64,000 bases of DNA from CAURNT01 sp963539215. Its GTDB lineage: Bacteria > Fusobacteriota > Fusobacteriia > Fusobacteriales > Leptotrichiaceae. The translations under genes were made by a program, and so were the position numbers. The DNA is taken from the NCBI GenBank assembly GCA_963539215.1, contig CAUTJT010000001.1, forward strand, positions 1 through 64,000, read 5' to 3'. Every line of letters starts with the position of its first letter. Position 1 is the stretch's first letter. The notes under the pieces were generated by a model that saw only the letters and a list, made by a program, of their open reading frames with translations, was not told the DNA's origin and searched no databases. Positions 1 through 8,350 of this stretch are shown in pieces.

Positions 1-46
1 AAAATTTTGTTTTTTATTTGTTTTACCTTTATTTTAGCGTGTTTAA

Positions 47-75
47 ATAAAAAAGCTACTCCAACGAGTAGCTTT
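47..75 (-). terminator. Rho-independent terminator of the nucleoside ABC lipoprotein gene
   Basis: A 9-bp perfect inverted repeat (AAAGCTACT/AGTAGCTTT, 6-nt loop) is followed on the minus strand by a T run. It lies 19 bases after the stop codon of the lipoprotein gene, so it ends that transcription unit. Confidence 0.85.
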
Positions 76-93
76 CTTTAAATATTTAGAATT

Positions 94-1122
94 TTATTTT
101 AATGGACCTTTAGTGTCATCTAAAACAGTTATTTTTCCATCTTTAATATCTTGTTTTAATTGGTTAATTTTATCAATCTTTTCTTGACCTATGATATCTT
201 TAGTAAATTTGAATTCACTTGTTCCAACTCCATCTTCAGCTATACCAAAGTAAGTTGTTCCACCTTTGAACGAACCATCTAAAGCAGCTTTAATTGTTTC
301 AAATACAGCTACGTCAACATTTTTAATCATTGAAGTTAAAATAGTTCCTTCTATTTCACCATCTTGATCTGAGTCAACACCTATTGCATAAACTTTATTT
401 TCTTGAGCAGCTTTAAATACTCCAACTCCTGAACCACCAGCAGCATGCATTATTACATCAGCTTTTTTAGATATTAAACTTTCAGTTAATTGTTTACCAG
501 CAACTGGATCATTGAATGGATTATTACCATTTATATAAGCACTAACTACTTGAATATCTGGATTAACATATTTAGCACCTTGTATAAATCCTGTAGCAAA
601 TCTATATATAACTGGAGATTCCATACCTCCAACAAATCCTACTACATTAGTCTTAGTCATAAGACCAGCAAGAGCTCCTGTTAAGAATGAACCTTCTTGT
701 TCTTTAAATAATAATGAAGAAACATTAGGTTGATCTGAAACATCATCTATTAAAGCGAATTTTTGATCAGGATATTCTTTAGCAACTGCATCAACTGAAT
801 CTTTCATAGTAAATCCAACACCAATTATTAATGCATATTCTCCAGTTTGAGCATATTCAGTTAATTGGTTTTTAGCTTCAACTGTAGGATCTTTTGGTTC
901 ATATTCAGAAACTTCTACACCTAATTCAGCTTTAGCTTTTTCTAATCCTCTATAAGCAGAATCATTGAATGATTTATCCCCTTTACCACCAGTTGAATAA
1001 ACAATAGCGATTTTTTTAGGTGCTTCTGCAGCATCTGTAGTCTCTTTATCAGTTTTAGCTCCACATGATAACAAAAATACAAATGTGAATAAAACAGCAA
1101 AAATGCTTAAAAATTTTTTCAT
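94..1122 (-). CDS. BMP-family nucleoside-binding lipoprotein of an ABC importer
   Basis: This is the extracellular substrate-binding lipoprotein of a nucleoside ABC importer, of the BmpA/PnrA/Med family (342 aa, normal length). The N-terminus is a lipoprotein signal ending in the lipobox LLSC at about residues 17-20, so the mature protein would be lipid-anchored at Cys20. Family features include an early VYSTGGKGDKSFND segment and a later GGMESPVIYRF segment. The two permease genes and the ATPase gene lie immediately upstream on the same strand, completing a four-part transporter. The gene has its own strong promoter (1156-1184) and follows a hairpin terminator, so the binding protein can be made in excess over the membrane parts. 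Family members bind purine nucleosides; the exact substrate cannot be read from the sequence. Confidence 0.92.
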   Translation of the reverse strand: MKKFLSIFAVLFTFVFLLSCGAKTDKETTDAAEAPKKIAIVYSTGGKGDKSFNDSAYRGLEKAKAELGVEVSEYEPKDPTVEAKNQLTEYAQTGEYALIIGVGFTMKDSVDAVAKEYPDQKFALIDDVSDQPNVSSLLFKEQEGSFLTGALAGLMTKTNVVGFVGGMESPVIYRFATGFIQGAKYVNPDIQVVSAYINGNNPFNDPVAGKQLTESLISKKADVIMHAAGGSGVGVFKAAQENKVYAIGVDSDQDGEIEGTILTSMIKNVDVAVFETIKAALDGSFKGGTTYFGIAEDGVGTSEFKFTKDIIGQEKIDKINQLKQDIKDGKITVLDDTKGPLK

Positions 1123-1155
1123 TTGTAATTCCTCCTAAATATTAATAATCACATT

Positions 1156-1184
1156 ATTATACATTTTTTCATCAATAATTTCAA
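1156..1184 (-). promoter_or_regulatory. Promoter of the BMP lipoprotein gene
   Basis: On the minus strand a TTGAAA -35 (1179-1184) and a perfect TATAAT -10 (1156-1161) are separated by exactly 17 bases. An AGGAGG-type ribosome-binding site precedes the ATG at 1122. Confidence 0.8.
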
Positions 1185-1192
1185 GTATTAAA

Positions 1193-1237
1193 TAAAAAAT
1201 GTACCTTCAAACTTTTTTATCAAGTTTGTTGGTACAT
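1193..1237 (-). terminator. Internal terminator between permease and lipoprotein genes
   Basis: A long imperfect inverted repeat (16-base arms ATGTACC..CAAACTT, two mismatches) is followed on the minus strand by a T-rich run. It sits between the last permease stop (1257) and the lipoprotein promoter, so it probably stops or attenuates the upstream operon before the lipoprotein gene. Confidence 0.75.
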
Positions 1238-1256
1238 TTTCTAAATAAATTATTTT

Positions 1257-2117
1257 TTATTTTTCGTATGGTTTTCCACTTGCTTTTGGAGCTCTTGATT
1301 TACGCCCAAATAATACAAGCGCTATTAACGTTAATAAATAAGGAATCATTGCTAAGAATTCTTGTGGTATCTTACCACCACTAGCCTTAGTATAATCAGA
1401 TAAAGCTTGTCCAAATGCAAATAATAAACTTGCAAGTATAGCACCTAAAGGATTCCATCTTCCAAATATCATAGCTGCCATGGCCATGAATCCACGCCCA
1501 GCTGACATATTATTAGTAAAACTTGATAATATAACTGTAGTCATATAAGCTCCTCCAAGTCCACCAAAAGCACCAGATAGGATAACTCCTAAATATCTAT
1601 ATTTAAATACACTTATACCTACAGTATCAGCAGCTAATGGATGTTCTCCAACAGCACGTATTCTTAAACCAAATACTGTACGATAAACAACAAAGTATGT
1701 AACAAATGCTAATATATAAATAAAGGCAATAACTAAAGCATTATTAGGATGATTCGCTGCTGCAGGAGTTGAACCTGAAACTTTAAATATAGCTTTAATC
1801 AAATATGAAGTTGTAGCTGTTGCAAATAAGTTAATTGCAACTCCACTTATTATTTGATCACCTTTTAAATGTATACTTATTATTGCATGTATTAATGCCA
1901 TAAAAATACCAACAATTATACCAGAAAGAATTCCTAAATAAGGATTACCTGTAAAATAGTTTACAACAGCTGCAGAGAATGCACCTGATAACATAATACC
2001 TTCAAGACCCATATTAATTACACCAGGTATTTCAGATAAACATGCACCTACTGCAGTTATTAATACTGGCGGTGCAACTGTAATAGTTTGTATTAATAAT
2101 GTTTTTAAAGCTTCCAT
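1257..2117 (-). CDS. Nucleoside ABC transporter permease 2
   Basis: This is an integral-membrane permease of the branched-chain/ribose-type ABC family (286 aa), the second permease of the BMP-dependent nucleoside importer. It consists almost wholly of hydrophobic segments. Near residues 26-45 it has the conserved GACLSEIPGVINMGLEGIML stretch, where the family has S/ERSGV.N.G.EG, and around residues 150-165 GLRIRAVGEHPLAAD, the ATPase-contacting loop. Its ATG overlaps the TAA of the upstream permease (shared base 2117), so the two are translationally coupled and probably form a heterodimer. The ATPase gene lies two genes upstream. Functional assignment rests on family and context. Confidence 0.9.
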   Translation of the reverse strand: MEALKTLLIQTITVAPPVLITAVGACLSEIPGVINMGLEGIMLSGAFSAAVVNYFTGNPYLGILSGIIVGIFMALIHAIISIHLKGDQIISGVAINLFATATTSYLIKAIFKVSGSTPAAANHPNNALVIAFIYILAFVTYFVVYRTVFGLRIRAVGEHPLAADTVGISVFKYRYLGVILSGAFGGLGGAYMTTVILSSFTNNMSAGRGFMAMAAMIFGRWNPLGAILASLLFAFGQALSDYTKASGGKIPQEFLAMIPYLLTLIALVLFGRKSRAPKASGKPYEK

Positions 2118-3211
2118 TATTTATTCCCCTTTCTCTTACTCAATAACATCTTGAATAAGTTTTCAGCAGCAACAAGAATTATAATTAAGGCTTGTATAAT
2201 AAATACAATTTCTTTATCTAACTTAAATTGTCTTTGTAATGTTTGTCCACCTATTTCAAGTGAAGCATAGAAAATAGATGCTACTAATATACCAAAAGGA
2301 TTATTATTCCCAAGTAAAGCTATTGCTAGACCTGTAAATCCATAGTCACCCATAATTAAATCTGTAAATCTATATTCAGCAGCTCCTCCCATAACTCTTT
2401 CCGCTCCTCCAAGACCTGCTATAGCTCCAGATAATCCCATTGCAACAAAAGATATTAATTTAGGATTAATACCAGCATTTTCTGCAGAAGTAGGATTATA
2501 TCCTACAGCTTTAATTTCATAACCTAATCTTGTTTTTTCAAAGAAATAATAAGATAAGAATACTAGTACTATTATAATAATGAATCCTAAATTTAAATTT
2601 TGTTTAGTGTAGTTATAGAAAAATAATGGCAATCTTGATACTTCATCAATTCTAGAACTTTGATTATTAGAAGATGCTGGATCTCTTAAAGGTCCTGTTG
2701 AAGGATTAATTAAATATCTTTGTAGATTAATCATAACATAGTTTAACATTATTGTACTTATAACTTCATTTATATTAAATTTAGATTTTAAAACTCCTGC
2801 TATTGCGGCCCACATAAACCCAAATGCTGCTGCAACTAATAAAGTTATCAAAATATTTATAGGACCTAAAAACTTAAGGTTAGTAGCAACTATAGTTCCT
2901 CCTATGACTGCTCCTAAACCACCTGCAGCCAATTGTCCTTGAACCCCTATATTAAATAACCCTGCTTTATACGCAAACATAACAGCTATAGCTGAAAACA
3001 TTAATGGAGTGGCAAAAACCAATGTTTTAGCTAATCCATTAAAGGGAAATTTAGGTGATGATTGATATAATGCAGATTTAAACATTACAGCATAAGCTTC
3101 AATAGGATTTACACCTCTTGAAATCATTATTAAAGATCCTGCAATTAAAGCAATGATTACAGCTAATAATGATGGCAACATATTATATAATGATTTTTTA
3201 AATTTATTCAT
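2117..3211 (-). CDS. Nucleoside ABC transporter permease 1
   Basis: This is the first permease of the nucleoside importer (364 aa). About ten hydrophobic segments are visible. The GVNPIEAYAVMFKSAL stretch near residues 33-48 is typical of YufP/NupB-type permeases. FNIGVQGQLAAGG near residues 86-98 and GYEIKAVGYNPTSAENAGI near residues 228-246 are the conserved family loops. The stop of the ATPase gene overlaps its start by 8 bases, and its own stop touches the next permease start, so the genes are tightly coupled. The longer N-terminus compared with its partner is usual for this subunit. Confidence 0.9.
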   Translation of the reverse strand: MNKFKKSLYNMLPSLLAVIIALIAGSLIMISRGVNPIEAYAVMFKSALYQSSPKFPFNGLAKTLVFATPLMFSAIAVMFAYKAGLFNIGVQGQLAAGGLGAVIGGTIVATNLKFLGPINILITLLVAAAFGFMWAAIAGVLKSKFNINEVISTIMLNYVMINLQRYLINPSTGPLRDPASSNNQSSRIDEVSRLPLFFYNYTKQNLNLGFIIIIVLVFLSYYFFEKTRLGYEIKAVGYNPTSAENAGINPKLISFVAMGLSGAIAGLGGAERVMGGAAEYRFTDLIMGDYGFTGLAIALLGNNNPFGILVASIFYASLEIGGQTLQRQFKLDKEIVFIIQALIIILVAAENLFKMLLSKRKGNK

Positions 3212-4781
3212 CTAATTTACCTCCTGCCATTAATATTCCTAATTTTTCCATAGTAGCATCTTTTCTATCTAAAACTCCTACTATTTTACCAGAATACATA
3301 ACAGCTATTCTATCACTTAAAGTCATTATTTCTGTCAATTCAGCTGAAACAACAAGTACAGCTTTTCCTTTTGTTCTTTCATGTAATATAGTATTATGAA
3401 TCATTTCTATTGCTCCTATATCAACCCCTCTTGTTGGTTGTGAAACAATAATGAATTTATTTTCTTTTTCTAATTCTCTTGCAACAACAACTTTTTGTTG
3501 ATTTCCACCTGATAGTCCTCCATATATTACTTTACCATCAGTAGGTCTAATGTCATATTTTTCTATCATTTCTTTAGCTGTTTTATCAACTAAACTATAA
3601 TTTATTATTCCTTTAGAAACATATTTATCTAAGTCTCCTAAAATCAAGTTTTCATTAACTGTGAATTCATCTATAGTAGCTCTTTTATGTCTATCTTCAG
3701 GAACATGTGATAAACCTGACAATCTAATTTGTCTTGGAGTATTATTAAGTAATTCAACACCATCTATAATATACGATCCACTACTTGCTCTTCTAAGTCC
3801 CGCTAGAACTTCAACAAGCTCAGTTTGTCCATTACCTTCAACACCAGCAATACCTAAGACTTCTCCTTCTCTAATTTCAAAACTTACATTTTTAACTTTT
3901 TGAGTACCTAAATCATTTACAGCAACTATATCATTTACTTTAACTAAAGTGTTTCCTATATTTACTTTCTCTTTCTTTATATCAAATAATACAGCTCTTC
4001 CTACCATCATATTAGCGATAACCTCTTTAGTAGCCTCACTAGTTTTAAGATTACCAACATCTTTACCACGACGTATAACTGTAATATTGTCAGATAAATC
4101 TAAAACTTCTTGTAATTTATGTGTAATGAAAATTATAGTTTTTCCTTCTTTAATTAAATTACGCATAATTCCATAAAGTTCTATAACCTCTTGCGGAGTT
4201 AAAACTGCACTAGGTTCATCAAATATTAATAATTCAGCACCTTTAAATAGTATCTTTAAAATTTCTATTCTTTGTTGGATTCCAACCGATAAATCCCCTA
4301 CTTTTGAATCTGGATCTATATTTAATCCATATTTTTCAGAAACTTCTCTTACTTTTTTTCTAGCAGTCTCTAAGTCAAATAAAAATTTTCCTTTAGTAGG
4401 TTCAAATCCTAACACCATATTTTCTGCAACAGTTAAAGTTTCAACCAACATAAAATGTTGATAAACCATTCCTATTCCTAGACGTGCAGCTTCAGTAGGT
4501 GTATCTATATTTACCTTCTGTCCTTTATAGAAAATTTCACCTGAAGTTGGATCATATAATCCGTTTAAAATTTTCATTAGAGTTGATTTCCCAGCTCCAT
4601 TTTCACCAACTATAGCATGAATTTCTCCTGTTTTAATTTTTAATGTAATATCATCATTTGCAACAATTTTACCACCTAAAAATTCTTTTCTTATATTTTG
4701 CATTTCTAAAATATATTCAGTAGAAACATCATCCAAAGCATCTGTTTTTGTACCTTGATCTTTTAAAATATAGTCGCTCAT
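3204..4781 (-). CDS. Nucleoside ABC transporter ATPase (two nucleotide-binding domains)
   Basis: This is the energising ATPase of the importer, a tandem protein with two ABC cassettes like RbsA/XylG/YufO (525 aa from the chosen start). The first cassette has Walker A GENGAGKST, signature LSVGIQQR and Walker B LLIFDEPSAVLTPQE. The second has the degenerate P-loop GVEGNGQTE and signature LSGGNQQK, as is normal for the family. I chose the ATG at 4781 because a GGAGG lies 5 bases upstream. The longer reading frame back to 4823 has no such site and starts at the promoter -10 (4812-4817), so it cannot be transcribed whole. Confidence 0.92.
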   Translation of the reverse strand: MSDYILKDQGTKTDALDDVSTEYILEMQNIRKEFLGGKIVANDDITLKIKTGEIHAIVGENGAGKSTLMKILNGLYDPTSGEIFYKGQKVNIDTPTEAARLGIGMVYQHFMLVETLTVAENMVLGFEPTKGKFLFDLETARKKVREVSEKYGLNIDPDSKVGDLSVGIQQRIEILKILFKGAELLIFDEPSAVLTPQEVIELYGIMRNLIKEGKTIIFITHKLQEVLDLSDNITVIRRGKDVGNLKTSEATKEVIANMMVGRAVLFDIKKEKVNIGNTLVKVNDIVAVNDLGTQKVKNVSFEIREGEVLGIAGVEGNGQTELVEVLAGLRRASSGSYIIDGVELLNNTPRQIRLSGLSHVPEDRHKRATIDEFTVNENLILGDLDKYVSKGIINYSLVDKTAKEMIEKYDIRPTDGKVIYGGLSGGNQQKVVVARELEKENKFIIVSQPTRGVDIGAIEMIHNTILHERTKGKAVLVVSAELTEIMTLSDRIAVMYSGKIVGVLDRKDATMEKLGILMAGGKLDE

Positions 4782-4811
4782 TGTTTCCTCCCATTTAAAA
4801 GTATATATTAT

Positions 4812-4840
4812 ATTATACAACACAATCTATAAATAGTCCA
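4812..4840 (-). promoter_or_regulatory. Promoter of the nucleoside ABC transporter operon
   Basis: A TATAAT -10 (4812-4817) lies 17 bases from a TGGACT -35 (4835-4840, 4 of 6 consensus) on the minus strand, just upstream of the ATPase start. No riboswitch-sized leader is present. Confidence 0.65.
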
Positions 4841-4866
4841 TATTGTTAAAATAAAAAATTTTTTCA

Positions 4867-6630
4867 TTAATCTAACTTTATTTGTCTTGCAACACTTTCA
4901 GGAACAACTAATAATAATTCCTCAAATGAAGCTTCAAATATATTTTTTACACTACCAAATTTTTTTATAAGTTCCTTTTTCCTTTTAGGTCCTACTCCTC
5001 TTATATTGTCTAACTTTGATTTAATATTTCTTTCAGATCTCAATTTTTTATGATACTCTATTCCAAATCTATGAACCTCATCTTGAAATCTAGTTATCAT
5101 ATTAAAAAGATTAAAATTTTCAGAAATATCATAATCTTTTTTATCATCACATAAACCAAATGTAGAATGTTTATCATCTTTATACATTCCATAAATATTA
5201 ATATTTTTATAGTTTAAATTTTTTACCATTTTTCTAATAACAGATACATGTGTTTTCCCGCCATCTAATAATATTAAATCAGGAAAACTTTCATGTTTTA
5301 ACCTTCTTTTAATAACTTCAGACATAGAACTATAGTCATCTGGTCCTTCAACACTTCTTATTTTATATTTTCTATATAGCCTTTTTTCTTTTTTACCATT
5401 AACAAAAACAACCTTAGATGCAACACTATCAATACCTTGTGTATTTGAAATATCAAAACATTCAATAGTCTTAGGAAATACATCTAAGTTAAGTATTTTT
5501 TTCAAATCTATAAGAGCATTTTTTAATTTATTTTCTGTTCTATAATATTCAGATATTATAAAATCTAGATTTTTAATTCCTAAATCTAATAATTGCTTTT
5601 TCGTACTATTTATAATAGGTGATATAATTTTAACTTTTGTATTTTTTTCAGTTTCAAACCATTTTTGAACCATTTCAATACTATTTTTATATTCATTTTG
5701 TATAATTATGCTCTTTGGTATTTTCTTATTATCATAATAACTAAGTATTAATCTTTCTAAAATATCTATGTCTTCAAAACTATTCTCTATATTATATGAA
5801 TTTTTATCAACTATCTTACCATCTCTAACACTAAAAATACATACAAATATTTTTTCTTCTATTTGTTTAAATACAAATATATCTTCATCAACCGATCTAT
5901 TCTGTTCTATAATTTGACTCTTAAGTAAATTATTTAGCATTTCAATTCTATTTCTTATAATCAAAGCTTTTTCAAATTCTAATTTATTAGAAAAATCAAC
6001 CATTTCATCATGTAATTTATCAATAATTTTTCTATCTTTATTTTTCAAAAAAACTATCATATTGTTTACATTTTTTATATAATTTTTTTCATCTTTTTCA
6101 TCAACAAATTTCCATTCACTACTTTTACTATTATATCTTAAATTAGTTCCAAGTATCTTTTTATTATACATATCAATAGTTATATTATTTATCTCAAAAG
6201 CCACCATTAACATTTTTAGCATATTTTTAAGATTTGTAGGATATGGCCCAAAATAATAAGCCTCATCATTCATTTCCAAATGCTTTTTACTTCTTATCAT
6301 AGATATTTGCGGATATTTTTCTTTAGTAATTTTTAAATAAGGATACGTTTTATTGTCTTTAAGTAAAATATTATACTTAGGCTTATATTCTTTTATCATA
6401 TTATTTTCCAAAATTAATGCTTCAAGTTCATTATTACATATAAAAAACTCAATATCATGTATGTGCTTTACTAATTCATATGTTTTAATAGTTGATTTGG
6501 GATTATTAAAATAACTTGAAACTCTATTTTTAAGATTTTTAGCCTTACCTATATATATTATTTTACCTTTATCATTTTTCATCATATACACACCAGGATT
6601 ATGTGGTATATTTTTCAAATCAATAGCCAA
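4867..6630 (-). CDS. uvrC: UvrC, excinuclease ABC subunit C
   Basis: This is the dual-incision nuclease of nucleotide excision repair, working on the UvrB-DNA complex in the cytoplasm. The GIY-YIG domain is at the N-terminus (NPGVYMMKND then KIIYIGKAKNLKNRV, residues about 11-40). A UVR motif sits near residues 205-235. The RNase H-like second nuclease domain contains CFDISNTQG and LILLDGGKTHVS. A C-terminal helix-hairpin-helix carries IRGVGPKRKKELIKKFGS. At 587 aa it is slightly shorter than the ~600 usual in the family. nth lies 17 bases upstream on the same strand, so the two repair genes are probably co-transcribed. No terminator hairpin is visible after its stop. Confidence 0.95.
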   Translation of the reverse strand: MAIDLKNIPHNPGVYMMKNDKGKIIYIGKAKNLKNRVSSYFNNPKSTIKTYELVKHIHDIEFFICNNELEALILENNMIKEYKPKYNILLKDNKTYPYLKITKEKYPQISMIRSKKHLEMNDEAYYFGPYPTNLKNMLKMLMVAFEINNITIDMYNKKILGTNLRYNSKSSEWKFVDEKDEKNYIKNVNNMIVFLKNKDRKIIDKLHDEMVDFSNKLEFEKALIIRNRIEMLNNLLKSQIIEQNRSVDEDIFVFKQIEEKIFVCIFSVRDGKIVDKNSYNIENSFEDIDILERLILSYYDNKKIPKSIIIQNEYKNSIEMVQKWFETEKNTKVKIISPIINSTKKQLLDLGIKNLDFIISEYYRTENKLKNALIDLKKILNLDVFPKTIECFDISNTQGIDSVASKVVFVNGKKEKRLYRKYKIRSVEGPDDYSSMSEVIKRRLKHESFPDLILLDGGKTHVSVIRKMVKNLNYKNINIYGMYKDDKHSTFGLCDDKKDYDISENFNLFNMITRFQDEVHRFGIEYHKKLRSERNIKSKLDNIRGVGPKRKKELIKKFGSVKNIFEASFEELLLVVPESVARQIKLD

Positions 6631-6647
6631 TATTACTCCTTTCTGAA

Positions 6648-7292
6648 TTACTTTTTCTTTTCTTTTTCATAATACTTACAAAAATCTTTTAACTCACATT
6701 CGCTGCACTTAGGTTTACGTGCAATACATTTATCCCTCCCTTGAAGTATAAGATAATGCGAATAGTAATACCACATTTTTTTAGGAATTAATTTCATGAG
6801 TTTTTTCTCTATTTGTTCTACATTATCACTATCAACAAAACCAATTCTATTTGATAAACGTTTCACGTGAGTATCTACTACTATTCCAGATTTTATACCC
6901 CATAAATCTCCAAGAACAACATTTGCCGTTTTCCTTCCTACTCCACCTAACTCCAATAATTGTTCCATATTTTTAGGAATTTCACCATTATACTTTTCAA
7001 CCAAAGTTTTAGCATTTTCTTTTATATTACGGGCTTTAGCTTTATAAAATCCTGTAGATTTTATATACTTTTCCAAGACTTCTATATCCATATCATATAT
7101 ATCTTGTGGAGTTTTAACCACTTTAAATAAATCACGTGTAACTATATTAACTCTTTTATCTGTACATTGAGCAGATAGTATAACAGCTACCATCAATTGA
7201 TATTCAGTTTCATAAAGTAACTCCGTTTTAGCATCTCCAAACTTATTACTTAAAATTTCCAATACATTCTTAACTCTTTCTTTTACTAACAT
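6648..7292 (-). CDS. nth: Endonuclease III (DNA glycosylase/AP lyase)
   Basis: This base-excision repair enzyme removes oxidised pyrimidines and cleaves AP sites. The helix-hairpin-helix LELGGVGRKTANVV (about residues 108-121) carries the catalytic lysine, and VVDTHVKRL carries the catalytic aspartate. The C-terminal cluster C-x6-C-x2-C-x5-C (CIARKPKCSECELKDFC) binds a [4Fe-4S] centre. The 214-aa length is standard. The start lies just past the rpmA terminator, with a GGAG upstream of the ATG. There is almost no room for a separate promoter, so it may depend on read-through from the ribosomal-protein operon. Confidence 0.95.
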   Translation of the reverse strand: MLVKERVKNVLEILSNKFGDAKTELLYETEYQLMVAVILSAQCTDKRVNIVTRDLFKVVKTPQDIYDMDIEVLEKYIKSTGFYKAKARNIKENAKTLVEKYNGEIPKNMEQLLELGGVGRKTANVVLGDLWGIKSGIVVDTHVKRLSNRIGFVDSDNVEQIEKKLMKLIPKKMWYYYSHYLILQGRDKCIARKPKCSECELKDFCKYYEKEKKK

Positions 7293-7303
7293 ATTTCTCC
7301 ATA

Positions 7304-7328
7304 AGAAAAAAAGCCTTATACAAGGCTT
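7304..7328 (-). terminator. Terminator after rpmA
   Basis: The inverted repeat AAGCCTT/AAGGCTT with a 4-nt loop is followed on the minus strand by seven T residues. It starts 5 bases after the rpmA stop and ends just before the nth ribosome-binding site. Confidence 0.85.
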
Positions 7329-7332
7329 ATAT

Positions 7333-7617
7333 TTATTTTTTTTCTGCGTAAATACTTACTCTTTTTTTCCCTTTAAATGATTCAAATTTAACATAACCAT
7401 CTATTAATGCAAATAAAGTATAATCTTTACCTAATCCCATATTTACACCTGGGTGGAACTTAGTTCCTCTTTGTCTTACAATTATATTTCCTGCTTTTAC
7501 AGCTTCTCCATCATATCTTTTAACACCTAAATATTTAGGGTTAGAGTCTCTACCATTCTTAGTTGACCCTTGTCCTTTCTTTGAGGCGAATAATTGCAAA
7601 TTCAACTTTAATATCAT
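7333..7617 (-). CDS. rpmA: 50S ribosomal protein L27 with Prp-cleaved N-terminal extension
   Basis: This is large-subunit protein L27, whose N-terminus reaches the peptidyl transferase centre. The protein begins MILKLNLQLFASKKG. The pre-sequence ending in LQLF directly before ASKKGQGS is the known target of the Prp protease, which removes it so that mature L27 starts at the Ala. The ATG at 7617 is chosen because GGAGG lies 8 bases upstream and because its ATGA overlaps the prp stop; the five codons upstream in frame have no such support. The prp gene directly upstream confirms the processing route. Confidence 0.95.
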   Translation of the reverse strand: MILKLNLQLFASKKGQGSTKNGRDSNPKYLGVKRYDGEAVKAGNIIVRQRGTKFHPGVNMGLGKDYTLFALIDGYVKFESFKGKKRVSIYAEKK

Positions 7618-7949
7618 TTCCCATACCTCCAAACTTTAAATTGTACATTCTTAGGATAATCATCTGCAATTTGTTCTGAAAAAAGTTTAAATGATTTAAG
7701 AAAATCTTGAGATTTAACTAAATCTTCATCACTTGAATTACTCAGATCACATAGCATATATCCATCTTTCATTTCATACTCCATATCTTTAACATCTAAT
7801 ATTTCAATCAAAGCATTTAACGTCATTATAGATGTTGCTGAAATAGATGCGCACACTATATCAGTTCCATATTCAGAATTATTTGTATGCCCTTTAATTA
7901 AAAATTTTACAATTTTCTCATTAATTTCAGAAAATTCAATTTTTGTCAT
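7614..7949 (-). CDS. prp: Ribosomal-processing cysteine protease Prp
   Basis: Prp cleaves the N-terminal extension of ribosomal protein L27, an essential maturation step in bacteria that carry that extension (shown in Staphylococcus aureus). The protein has the family's catalytic pair in its N-terminal third: the His in KGHTNNSEYGTD (about residue 20) and the Cys in IVCASISATS (about residue 32). The 111-aa length is typical. It lies between rplU (2-base gap) and rpmA (4-base overlap), the conserved position for this gene. The co-encoded L27 carries the matching cleavage sequence. Confidence 0.92.
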   Translation of the reverse strand: MTKIEFSEINEKIVKFLIKGHTNNSEYGTDIVCASISATSIMTLNALIEILDVKDMEYEMKDGYMLCDLSNSSDEDLVKSQDFLKSFKLFSEQIADDYPKNVQFKVWRYGK

Positions 7950-7951
7950 AA

Positions 7952-8248
7952 CTATCCTTTAATATCTTTAACTTCGATTAAAGTATATTGTTGTCTATGA
8001 CCTTTTTTTCTGTAGTATGTTTTCTTATTATATTTAAAGTTGATAACTTTTTTACCTTTTCCGTGTTCTTTAACTTCAGCCACAACTTTAGCACCTTCAA
8101 CGAATGGAGCCCCAACTTTATCTCCAACCATTAATACTTCTTCAATTGTAACTTCGTTTCCAACTTCAACGGCTAATTTTTCAACTTTTAATAATGAACC
8201 TACTTCAACTTTATACTGTTTACCACCAGTTTTAATCACTGCAAACAT
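7952..8248 (-). CDS. rplU: 50S ribosomal protein L21
   Basis: This is large-subunit ribosomal protein L21 (98 aa, near the usual 102). It begins MFAVIKTGGKQYKVEVG and contains the conserved C-terminal KYNKKTYYRKKGHRQQYT. It is the first gene of rplU-prp-rpmA. A GGAGGTG ribosome-binding site lies at the end of a structured leader (8249-8306), suggesting feedback control by L21. Confidence 0.96.
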   Translation of the reverse strand: MFAVIKTGGKQYKVEVGSLLKVEKLAVEVGNEVTIEEVLMVGDKVGAPFVEGAKVVAEVKEHGKGKKVINFKYNKKTYYRKKGHRQQYTLIEVKDIKG

Positions 8249-8306
8249 ACGTTCACCTCCGAGTTTCTATCGCTGCATTAGGCATTAGCAAGCCTTTCGC
8301 ATGCGT
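8249..8306 (-). promoter_or_regulatory. L21-type autoregulatory leader
   Basis: The transcribed leader between the promoter and rplU contains GCATGCGAAAGGCTTGC and, just before the start, GCAGCGATAGAAACTCGG followed by the GGAGGTG ribosome-binding site. The end of this segment resembles, from memory, the ribosomal L21 leader RNA that precedes rplU in Firmicutes and relatives. A covariance-model search would settle it. Confidence 0.6.
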
Positions 8307-8312
8307 AAGTTT

Positions 8313-8341
8313 ATTCTATCATATTTAATAATATTTGTCAA
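8313..8341 (-). promoter_or_regulatory. Promoter of rplU-prp-rpmA
   Basis: A perfect TTGACA -35 (8336-8341) and TAGAAT -10 (8313-8318) with a 17-base spacer on the minus strand. It is one of the strongest promoters in the window, as expected for ribosomal genes. Confidence 0.88.
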
Positions 8342-8350
8342 ATTATATTA

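Noticed and set aside
490..684. Plus-strand open frame opposite the BMP lipoprotein gene
   Set aside because: It lies wholly antisense to a clear gene, has low-complexity composition and no ribosome-binding site. The same holds for the other plus-strand frames lying opposite clear minus-strand genes, such as ftsH, asd, rplU and yhfS.
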